DNA of 5,115 bases from JAXGYX01 sp964487355 (GTDB taxonomy: Bacteria; Bacillota; Clostridia; Saccharofermentanales; Fastidiosipilaceae): NCBI GenBank assembly GCA_964487355.1, contig CAZAPS010000068.1:1-5115 (forward strand), written 5' to 3'. This document shows positions 1 to 4,955 of this stretch, one piece after another (the stretch's first letter is position 1; the number at the start of each line of letters is the position of its first letter). The position numbers and the translations under genes were made by a program. The notes beneath the pieces were generated by a model. It was not told the DNA's origin. It did not search any database and worked only from the letters and a program-made list of their open reading frames with translations.

Positions 1-744
1 CCGCCTCCGACACAGAGCGAGCTGCCGACTGTGACTCCGGAAACGGGCGGACTGAGTTTCTCTGTGAAAGTGACCAACCCGGTCGGCGCCGCTTCATTTT
101 CTCTGATTGTGGAGTTAGGTGACAACGCGATCAATGGCCGATACGGAGATATCGTCTTTCACGACGGGAAGGCTGAATTTCTTTTGCGTGACGGTGAAGT
201 CAAAATAGCCGACGGTTTGCCGGCCGGGCTTGGTTATCGTGTACGGATTTTATCCGTTTTACCGTACACATTTAAGGTCGGTGAATCTAATACCCGAAGT
301 GTATCAGGGACAATTACGGCGAATGAGATCGATAAAATCACCTTCCGCGCCTCCCCCTCCACTCTCACTGTGGCGACTGACGAGGTTGTGAGAGTTGAGC
401 AGCAAGACGTGGGCAACCCTCCGGATGTTGCCGAGAGTGACTCAAGCGAGGATAATGTCGGGTCGACAACTCGGAGTGTTGCCCATCCGGTTGACGAGTC
501 TGAGCGTCAGTTAAACGATCCTGATTCGACGTCCGGGATCAATGTCGTCCGCGCTGCTAAAATAACAGAGGATCGGCAATCTGACACGAACCAGAATTTA
601 GAGGAATTCGCCAGATCGAAATCATATGCGATCCCATTGGTCGCAATCGCTTTGCTTTGCACTATATTAGTAATTCAGATTATCCGCATTCGATCTGACT
701 TGCGCCTGTTGAACTGGTATCAGAATAAAAAAGAACGTCATTGA
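1..744 (+). CDS. C-terminal part of a membrane-anchored surface protein with a DUF7601/FctA-like pilin domain (5' truncated)
   Basis: The frame is open from base 1 with no stop, so this is the 3' end of a longer gene; the GTG at 31 has no ribosome binding site and is probably internal. In the visible 247 residues, a Pro-rich stretch (1-15) is followed by a beta domain (about 18-118). Its order of motifs (FSVKV at 20-24, RYGD at 47-50, FHDGKAEFLLRDGE at 53-66, LPAGLGYRV at 73-81) resembles the DUF7601 / streptococcal pilin isopeptide-linker family of Bacillota surface proteins. A hydrophilic Asp/Ser-rich linker (about 120-205), one transmembrane helix (about 209-228) and a short basic tail ending KKERH follow, so the domain should face outwards. 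There is no LPxTG sorting signal. The usual Glu after the YxV strand is Ile83 and the closing FxN is FRAS, so an internal isopeptide bond is unlikely. Family assignment is from memory of the pattern; the full protein could carry further domains upstream. Confidence 0.75.
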   Translation, partial: PPPTQSELPTVTPETGGLSFSVKVTNPVGAASFSLIVELGDNAINGRYGDIVFHDGKAEFLLRDGEVKIADGLPAGLGYRVRILSVLPYTFKVGESNTRSVSGTITANEIDKITFRASPSTLTVATDEVVRVEQQDVGNPPDVAESDSSEDNVGSTTRSVAHPVDESERQLNDPDSTSGINVVRAAKITEDRQSDTNQNLEEFARSKSYAIPLVAIALLCTILVIQIIRIRSDLRLLNWYQNKKERH

Positions 745-749
745 GGAGG
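743..749 (+). promoter_or_regulatory. Ribosome binding site for the 58-aa membrane protein
   Basis: GAGGAGG overlaps the TGA stop of the upstream gene and lies 8 nt before the GTG at 758. This strong site decides the GTG start and suggests translation coupled to the preceding gene. Confidence 0.75.
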
Positions 750-757
750 ATCGATAA

Positions 758-934
758 GTGGAGTATTTCCTATACATATTGGCCGGTGTCTTGTTGTTGA
801 GTGTGTTGGTCTGCGCGGTTATCGAATGGAGGCTGAAACGCCGTCTGAAGAGCATCGATGGTTTCGTCGGGCTGACCCGAAATAACAGTGGAAACGGAAA
901 AATTGTAGGTGGGGTGATTCAAAGGCGCAGGTGA
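758..934 (+). CDS. Small single-pass membrane protein, 58 aa, GTG start
   Basis: This is a short gene of unknown function. It starts at GTG because of the GAGGAGG site 8 nt upstream; there is no ATG at the start of the frame. The product begins MEYFLYILAGVLLLSVLVCA, one hydrophobic helix over about residues 3-22, followed at once by a strongly basic segment (EWRLKRRLK, 23-31), then a short polar C-terminus with Gly/Asn and ending in QRRR. By the positive-inside rule the basic tail should be cytoplasmic and the N-terminus outside. It lies 13 nt after the membrane-anchored pilin-like protein gene on the same strand, so the two are probably one operon and the product may act with that surface protein; this is inference. 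The membrane topology, spacing and ribosome binding site support a real gene, but I recognise no family. Confidence 0.6.
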   Translation: MEYFLYILAGVLLLSVLVCAVIEWRLKRRLKSIDGFVGLTRNNSGNGKIVGGVIQRRR

Positions 935-950
935 AAACCGCACCTTTCGC
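921..950. terminator. Weak hairpin between convergent genes
   Basis: Two alternative folds are possible: AAAGG (921-925) with CCTTT (943-947), with inner GC and GG/CC pairs, or AGGTG (929-933) with CACCT (941-945). It covers the stop codon of the 58-aa gene and lies between it and the converging radical SAM gene. Neither strand has more than three consecutive T after the stem, so as an intrinsic terminator it is poor. Confidence 0.25.
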
Positions 951-992
951 AATCTAAAAAGATAATCTACCCGCCTGAGCACTCATCACGCG

Positions 993-1874
993 TCACAATG
1001 ATGTGCGTTTGAATCGCTCCTTAAATTCATCGTCGTCTATATTCGCGATCCCCCGATCCAATATGCGAATCATCCTCTTGATCTCCTCTTGATTTAAAAA
1101 TCCCATGATCGGCGTGGAGTTCAGAGCGTGAGCCGACCAAAAATAAGTATCCGGAAGATCCACATTCTCCAGAAACGTTCGTTGTTCCTGTAGGTTCTCC
1201 TGTTCACCGGCCTCCACAAAGTTTCCGGCGCTCAGCGCCTCAAACAGTTCGGTTCCTTCAAAAACACCCAATGTGGTCGGAAGGACCAACATTGGTTTGG
1301 TCTGGTTCGCCAACTTCGCTGCGGCGATTCCGCTTTCAACCCCTCGCCCTTTTCCCGCCAATCCGGGCATCAACAACATGCAATGACGAATGCCCGCATC
1401 GTTCAGGCGATTGAGCTGGGTGATCGCCTCTTCAACAGTGTGCCCTTTTTTGACATCGGCAAGCACGTCGTCCAGTCCACTTTCGATCCCCACATAAAGG
1501 TCGTTAATCCCTTTATCTTTGAGCTCACGCAGCTGCTCATCGGTTTTCATCATGATATTTCTGATTGAGGCGTACATCGTGATTGTCCGGCAATTCGGAA
1601 GGTGCTGATGGATCAGTGTCGTAATTTTCGCCAACCGATCCGCCGACAACGCGAAGGCATCTCCATCCACCAGAAACACTCGGTCAGCGTATGGGTAATA
1701 CCGGCCCGCGCTCTCCAGATTTTCAACCACTGTCCGCTCATCCACAACCCGAAACGCCTTGCTCGCGTACATATTGCAGAAAGTGCATTGATTGTGGGTG
1801 CATCCCAATGTCACTTGCAACAATACGTCATTGGCCTCCAGCGGCGGCCGATAAATCACACCTTCATATTTCAT
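993..1874 (-). CDS. Radical SAM protein of unknown function (HemN/Elp3-type radical SAM domain)
   Basis: The 293-residue protein opens with MKYEGVIYRPP and then carries the iron-sulfur cluster motif GCTHNQCTFCNMY, with Cys25, Cys30 and Cys33 (CX4CX2C). In radical SAM enzymes these cysteines bind a [4Fe-4S] cluster that cleaves S-adenosylmethionine to a 5'-deoxyadenosyl radical. Later landmarks fit the TIM-barrel: VFLVDGDAFAL (about 67-77), TMYASIRN (about 98-105), LYVGIESGLDDVL (about 126-138, the GIESG motif) and LLMPGLAGKG (about 167-176). The sequence pattern matches a widespread group of small stand-alone proteins usually annotated only as radical SAM protein; the substrate is unknown. 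No B12-binding, TRAM or SPASM extension is visible and the C-terminus is charged and polar. The start is the only suitable ATG; a weak GTGAG site lies 5 nt upstream. It is a single gene with its own promoter, convergent to the 758-934 gene. Confidence 0.88.
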   Translation of the reverse strand: MKYEGVIYRPPLEANDVLLQVTLGCTHNQCTFCNMYASKAFRVVDERTVVENLESAGRYYPYADRVFLVDGDAFALSADRLAKITTLIHQHLPNCRTITMYASIRNIMMKTDEQLRELKDKGINDLYVGIESGLDDVLADVKKGHTVEEAITQLNRLNDAGIRHCMLLMPGLAGKGRGVESGIAAAKLANQTKPMLVLPTTLGVFEGTELFEALSAGNFVEAGEQENLQEQRTFLENVDLPDTYFWSAHALNSTPIMGFLNQEEIKRMIRILDRGIANIDDDEFKERFKRTSL

Positions 1875-1917
1875 GAGTTCTCACTCTCTTTCCATTTTGA
1901 TCACGAACACTCGACTT

Positions 1918-1946
1918 AATATACAGATCATGAAAACGATGTTCAA
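1918..1946 (-). promoter_or_regulatory. Sigma-A-type promoter of the radical SAM gene
   Basis: Read on the minus strand, TTGAAC (1941-1946) is followed after exactly 17 nt by TATATT (1918-1923). Both boxes are close to the housekeeping consensus, and the expected transcription start would leave an untranslated leader of about 35-40 nt before the ATG at 1874. Confidence 0.6.
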
Positions 1947-1971
1947 GGTGCGCGGACGATGACTTCGCCCA

Positions 1972-1983
1972 CGGCGATCGCCG
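1972..1983. repeat. 12-bp perfect palindrome containing GCGATCGC
   Basis: CGGCGATCGCCG is fully self-complementary. Its core GCGATCGC also occurs at 3718-3725 and 4641-4648, but only here is it intergenic. It lies 16 bp upstream of the terminator at 1999-2021. It could be a protein binding site or simply a genome-preferred word. Confidence 0.4.
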
Positions 1984-1998
1984 GACAAATCAAAATGG

Positions 1999-2021
1999 AC
2001 GGGGTAAAATTCCCCGTTTTT
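1999..2021 (+). terminator. Rho-independent terminator without an obvious upstream gene
   Basis: ACGGGG (1999-2004) pairs perfectly with CCCCGT (2012-2017) around a 7-nt loop, and the T-run spans 2017-2021. On the minus strand the stem is followed by CCATTTTG, so the plus strand is favoured. No plus-strand gene ends nearby: the closest one upstream ends at 934, on the far side of the antisense radical SAM gene. The alcohol dehydrogenase promoter lies downstream, so this is not its leader attenuator but could insulate it. Confidence 0.7.
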
Positions 2022-2068
2022 CGTTATTCTTTAATGAAAATTTGAGTTGTCACGTAATAGTTATAAAA

Positions 2069-2097
2069 TTGACATCTTCTTCAATACAATATAATAT
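2069..2097 (+). promoter_or_regulatory. Promoter of the secondary alcohol dehydrogenase gene
   Basis: A perfect TTGACA lies at 2069-2074. Two -10 choices follow: TATAAT at 2090-2095 with a short 15-nt spacer, or TAATAT at 2092-2097 with the ideal 17-nt spacer. Either places the start of transcription near 2103 and gives a leader of about 45 nt. A small inverted pair, TGTCA (2048-2052) and TGACA (2070-2074), flanks the -35 side but is too short to call an operator. Confidence 0.65.
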
Positions 2098-2134
2098 CAA
2101 AACATAGTAATCAGCATTTATTCATACTACTTTT

Positions 2135-2140
2135 AGGAGG
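2135..2140 (+). promoter_or_regulatory. Ribosome binding site of the alcohol dehydrogenase gene
   Basis: Consensus AGGAGG lies 7 nt before the ATG at 2148. It decides in favour of this start over the in-frame ATG at 2163 (residue 6). Confidence 0.85.
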
Positions 2141-2147
2141 TACTCTA

Positions 2148-3212
2148 ATGAGAGGATTTGCGATGAAGAAAATTGGCGAAGTTGGCTGGGTCGAAAAAGA
2201 CGCGCCGACTTGTGGTCCGTTGGACGCTATATGTCGACCGATCGCCGTCGCGCCCTGCACTTCAGATGTTCATACAGTATACGAGGGAGCGGTCGGTGAG
2301 AGAACCGATATGATCCTTGGTCATGAAGCGGTCGGCGAAATTATGGAAGTCGGCTCACTTGTAAAAGATTTCAAACCAGGTGACAAAGTTCTCGTTCCGG
2401 CCATCACACCGGACTGGGGGTCCCTGGAAGCACAACGTGGCTTCGCCATGCACTCGGGTGGAACTCTCGGTGGATGGAAATTCTCAAACTTCAAAGATGG
2501 TGTTTTTGGTGAGCTCTTCCACGTAAATGAGGCGGACGCGAACCTGGCCATGTTGCCGGAAGGAATGGACCCCGCGGAAGCAACCATGATCAGTGACATG
2601 ATCCCAACAGGATTCCACGGTGCTGAATTGGCGGAAGTGACCTACGGTGAAGACGTTCTGGTTATCGGAATTGGACCGGTCGGTCTGATGTCCGTCAAAG
2701 GTTCCGCTCTGAGAGGCGCCGGAAGAATTATTGGCGTCGGTACCAGACCGAACTGTGTGGCGCTGGCCAAAGAGTATGGCGCGACAGATATCCTGAGCTA
2801 CAGAGATGGCGCGATTGACGAGCAGGTAATGGATCTGACAAGCGGCAAAGGCGTGGACAAAGTGATTGTCGCCGGTGGCGATGTCGACACGTTCGCCGAG
2901 GCTGTCAAAGCGGTCAAGCCCGGTGGTATCATTTCAAATGTCAACTACCTGGGTAGCGGTGACTTTGTTAAGATCCCCAGAGAAGCCTGGGGCGTGGGCA
3001 TGGGTCATATCAGAATCGTCGGTGGCTTGATGCCGGCGGGCCGTATGCGCACCGAGCGTCTGGCCAACGTGATGATGAATGGCAGACTGGATGTTTCCGG
3101 CATGCTGACTCATAAATTCGAAGGATTTGACAGCATACCTGAAGCTCTCGAGTTGATGGTCAACAAACCTCAGGATCTGATCAAACCGGTCGTCACGTTC
3201 ACATACGACTGA
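2148..3212 (+). CDS. adh: NADP-dependent secondary (isopropanol-type) alcohol dehydrogenase, zinc-dependent
   Basis: This 354-residue medium-chain dehydrogenase catalyses reversible, NADP(H)-linked oxidation of secondary alcohols to ketones, also acting on aldehydes, in the cytoplasm; the family is tetrameric. It is collinear from residue 1 with the Thermoanaerobacter brockii / Clostridium beijerinckii enzymes (about 352 residues) as I recall them. The catalytic zinc ligands are all in place: Cys37, His59, Glu60 and Asp150, with Ser39 and His42 of the proton relay. The Rossmann motif is GIGPVG (174-179). Gly198, Arg200 and Tyr218, which read the 2'-phosphate of NADPH, are kept; position 199 is Thr rather than Ser. 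Substrate-pocket Ile86 and Trp110 are conserved, while the positions of Cys283 and Cys295 are Val and Met. The structural-zinc cysteine lobe is absent, as in this subfamily. It has its own promoter and terminator and so is a single-gene unit, plausibly for ketone reduction and redox balance in fermentation. Confidence 0.95.
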   Translation: MRGFAMKKIGEVGWVEKDAPTCGPLDAICRPIAVAPCTSDVHTVYEGAVGERTDMILGHEAVGEIMEVGSLVKDFKPGDKVLVPAITPDWGSLEAQRGFAMHSGGTLGGWKFSNFKDGVFGELFHVNEADANLAMLPEGMDPAEATMISDMIPTGFHGAELAEVTYGEDVLVIGIGPVGLMSVKGSALRGAGRIIGVGTRPNCVALAKEYGATDILSYRDGAIDEQVMDLTSGKGVDKVIVAGGDVDTFAEAVKAVKPGGIISNVNYLGSGDFVKIPREAWGVGMGHIRIVGGLMPAGRMRTERLANVMMNGRLDVSGMLTHKFEGFDSIPEALELMVNKPQDLIKPVVTFTYD

Positions 3213-3263
3213 TGATTCAATTTGATGCTAAATTCACGCGACCGTGATATGGGTCGCCAACAG

Positions 3264-3294
3264 AAAAACCTGTCGCTTCGCGGCAGGTTTTTTT
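3264..3294. terminator. Strong bidirectional Rho-independent terminator
   Basis: ACCTGTCG (3268-3275) pairs with CGGCAGGT (3281-3288), with one G-U pair, around a CTTCG loop. It is followed by seven T (3288-3294) and preceded by five A (3264-3268). On the plus strand it ends the alcohol dehydrogenase 52 nt after its stop; on the minus strand, with a five-T tail, it ends the SDR gene about 45 nt after its stop. Confidence 0.92.
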
Positions 3295-3319
3295 ATTGAA
3301 ATCCGGTTATGAGTTCGTG

Positions 3320-3340
3320 GATAGGGGACTGTCTTCTATC
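3320..3340. repeat. REP-like 21-nt imperfect palindrome
   Basis: The 5' arm GATAGGGG (3320-3327) folds onto CTTCTATC (3333-3340) with two G-U pairs on the plus strand, and the inner ACTGT adds further self-complementarity. The GGGGACTGTC core recalls REP-type hairpins mobilised by Y1/TnpA-REP transposases in many bacteria. It overlaps the stop codon of the SDR gene. Only one copy is present here, so repeat status is a guess. Confidence 0.35.
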
Positions 3341-4352
3341 ACGCTTTCATATCAACAATGTCAGTCATCGATCCTTCCAGAATCTTCAAGCTCAATCGGA
3401 TAGACTCGCCGATCGCGGCGTCGATGTCATCGTCACGGACGCCCAGCGGTAGGCAGCCGGCGGACTTGTCGATGAATTGTTCGGAGCACTGTAGGTCGGC
3501 AAACTTGGCGAGATTCAACCCACCTTCAAGCCCCTGCCTGATCTCCTTTTTTCGCAGACGCTTGCCAAACGCGCTGAACATCCATTTGGGAATGGTTATG
3601 ATCTTGCGTCGCGGCAGATCCATATGTTTGTGAACGATGGTCAAGAACTCTTTCCAGCTCTTGTTGTGCCAGCCAATTGGCCACTTTTGTCCGCCGGTTG
3701 TTCGTTCCAGCGCCCCCGCGATCGCCTCTCCGACCTGACGGACGGTCACCATGGTCGTCCCACCTTTTGGGAACAAAGTCACGCCCTTCATGCTCCGAAT
3801 CATCTCCACCAAAAACACCCATACCGGTTTGCGTCCCGGTTGCGCGCCAAAAATATATGGTAGTTCCAGCACGCCGACACTGAAGTTTTCGTCGGCGAAG
3901 CTTAAGGCCATCTCGGCTTGATCAACGCGGCTGCGAATATATGGATGCCAATAATCCAGGCGAAGTTCCGGCCATTGTCCGGCGAAGTAGGAAAAATAGG
4001 ATCCGCAAACGGCCACTCGTTCGACTCCACATTCTTTTGCGATACGCAACAAACGGCGTAACGGGGTAATATTGAATCGTTCGAACATTTCATAGATCGG
4101 TGGCGGACCTTCGACACGTTCATCCACACCGGCAGCGAAAACAAAACCTTTACATCCATCAAAAAGCCGATAGATTTGCTGATCATCCAGATTCAGATAA
4201 TCACCAAGCTCCAGTTTCATCGCGGGCGGAAGCTGAGCTCCGGGTGGGACAGGAGGCAGAGCAAGGGCGGTCACCTCATGCCCTCGGGAGATCAGTTCGG
4301 TAGCGGCCTGACTGCCCAGCAGCCCGGTTCCACCAATGATCAAAACCTTCAT
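3339..4352 (-). CDS. Extended short-chain dehydrogenase/NAD-dependent epimerase-like protein
   Basis: The 337-residue protein starts with a Rossmann nucleotide-binding strand and the motif GGTGLLG (7-13), fitting GxxGxxG of extended and atypical SDRs (NAD-dependent epimerase/dehydratase superfamily). FAAGVDE (72-78) and VAVCGSYFSYF (113-123) correspond to the family's NxAA-like and catalytic-Ser strands; Ser118 is the likely serine. The expected YxxxK is Tyr138-Ile-Arg-Ser-Arg142, with Lys replaced by Arg, so ordinary dehydrogenase or epimerase chemistry may be weakened or absent. ELPYIFG (163-169) matches the PxxxYG-type segment after it. The C-terminal half is basic, and the substrate cannot be read from the sequence. 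AGGTG (4360-4364) lies 7 nt before the ATG. It lies 86 bp downstream of the Usp-like gene on the same strand, possibly in one operon. Alternative: an NmrA-like or redox-sensing SDR without catalysis. Confidence 0.82.
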   Translation of the reverse strand: MKVLIIGGTGLLGSQAATELISRGHEVTALALPPVPPGAQLPPAMKLELGDYLNLDDQQIYRLFDGCKGFVFAAGVDERVEGPPPIYEMFERFNITPLRRLLRIAKECGVERVAVCGSYFSYFAGQWPELRLDYWHPYIRSRVDQAEMALSFADENFSVGVLELPYIFGAQPGRKPVWVFLVEMIRSMKGVTLFPKGGTTMVTVRQVGEAIAGALERTTGGQKWPIGWHNKSWKEFLTIVHKHMDLPRRKIITIPKWMFSAFGKRLRKKEIRQGLEGGLNLAKFADLQCSEQFIDKSAGCLPLGVRDDDIDAAIGESIRLSLKILEGSMTDIVDMKA

Positions 4353-4405
4353 GACCTCACACCTACTTCCAAATATGTCAGATAAATCTATCTATCGTAA
4401 ACCAA

Positions 4406-4422
4406 TGAGAAACGCATTCTCA
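4406..4422 (-). terminator. Small hairpin between the Usp-like and SDR genes
   Basis: TGAGAA and TTCTCA form a perfect 6-bp stem with a 5-nt loop 17 nt past the Usp-like stop. The minus-strand tail is ATTGGTTTACG, not a T-run, so it would terminate poorly; it may instead act as a partial terminator or an mRNA processing or stability element between the two genes. Confidence 0.25.
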
Positions 4423-4438
4423 ACAGCAAGCGATTCAC

Positions 4439-4888
4439 CTAATCAAAGACGGAACGTCCCCGGCTCACTTTGCTCTTGTCCGGAGACTGACCCGGCTTGA
4501 TGACAGTTCCGGATTCAGCCACTTGATAGATCAATAGTTCGGGCACACGTTCAGCGATTGTCTGATTGAACGGGCTGATCTCTCCGTCCGGAGGCACGCC
4601 GGTCACCAGCCGTTTGATTTTATGATTCTTGATATATTGAGCGATCGCCTCCGCCGGTTGATCATTGAAAATAAAATGCAACTCAGCGTCCAGAGAAATA
4701 GTGATTTCGGTAAGATATTGAATTTCCGGGCTGGCCAGCCAGCAGTCGTTTGAATCGGTACATTTGCCCATCACTCGGGGGCGAACCGTGATGACTTCCA
4801 GCGGCTCACTTCTATTTTGCGCCAGTCGATATCCCGCGTATATCAGTCGATCGCATGATTGTTGGTCTGTTACGCAGACTAAAATCAT
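4439..4888 (-). CDS. UspA-like (universal stress protein fold) small protein
   Basis: The 149-residue protein has the layout of the universal stress protein / adenine-nucleotide alpha-hydrolase-like fold: first strand MILVCVTDQQSCDRLIYAG (1-19), second strand LEVITVRP (30-37), then LDAELHFIFN (66-75), the helix PAEAIAQYIKNHKI (78-91) and the strand KRLVTGVP (92-99). Such proteins are cytoplasmic, usually dimeric, and often linked to stress or regulation; the first segment also recalls the Usp domain of KdpD. The ATP-binding GxxG-x9-G(S/T) motif is not seen: after Gly97 comes VPPDGEISPFNQTIAERVPELLIYQV, so nucleotide binding is doubtful. The last 25 or so residues form a polar, basic tail. AGGAGG (4894-4899) lies 5 nt before the ATG, which settles the start. 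It is the first gene of a possible two-gene unit with the downstream SDR. The exact role is unknown. Confidence 0.72.
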   Translation of the reverse strand: MILVCVTDQQSCDRLIYAGYRLAQNRSEPLEVITVRPRVMGKCTDSNDCWLASPEIQYLTEITISLDAELHFIFNDQPAEAIAQYIKNHKIKRLVTGVPPDGEISPFNQTIAERVPELLIYQVAESGTVIKPGQSPDKSKVSRGRSVFD

Positions 4889-4893
4889 TGCAT

Positions 4894-4899
4894 CCTCCT
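4894..4899 (-). promoter_or_regulatory. Ribosome binding site of the Usp-like gene
   Basis: AGGAGG on the minus strand lies 5 nt before the ATG at 4888. A second, out-of-frame ATG directly after the site reads ATG CAA TGA and overlaps the true start, probably by chance. Confidence 0.8.
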
Positions 4900-4946
4900 A
4901 GAATAGTGTTGTTGATCACCTGCGAAAGTGACTCTTATATAGATTA

Positions 4947-4955
4947 ATTATATCA
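4947..4955 (-). promoter_or_regulatory. Extended -10 promoter of the Usp-like gene
   Basis: On the minus strand TGATATAAT is a perfect extended -10 element (TGnTATAAT), about 60 nt before the start codon. No good -35 box lies 16-18 nt upstream, which such promoters can do without. TATATA nearer the gene is a weaker alternative. Confidence 0.5.

Noticed and set aside
31..33. GTG at 31 as the true start of the surface-protein gene
   Set aside because: No ribosome binding site precedes it, and the frame upstream is open with protein-like Pro/Ser-rich sequence up to the window edge.
25..51. LPTVTPETGG as a sortase signal
   Set aside because: The order is LPTVT, not LPxTG, and it lies before the beta domain, far from any C-terminal hydrophobic segment.
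1869..1882. GAGT-GAGA-ACTC hairpin next to the radical SAM start codon
   Set aside because: A 4-bp stem is too small to claim translational control, although it overlaps the weak ribosome binding site.
1602..1919. Plus-strand frame of 105 codons
   Set aside because: It is the antisense shadow of the well-supported radical SAM gene, with no ribosome binding site and no recognisable protein pattern.
1930..1962. Ten-codon leader peptide ending at TGA 1960-1962
   Set aside because: It has no ribosome binding site and no run of regulatory codons, and the terminator after it precedes rather than follows the promoter of the next gene.
2321..2599. Minus-strand frame of 92 codons inside the alcohol dehydrogenase gene
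   Set aside because: It is a shadow of the strongly supported dehydrogenase, with no independent start signals.
4380..4393. AGATA/TATCT inverted repeat as operator of the SDR gene
   Set aside because: Only 5-bp arms in AT-rich DNA, and the neighbouring promoter candidate (TTTACG/CATATT) matches the consensus poorly.
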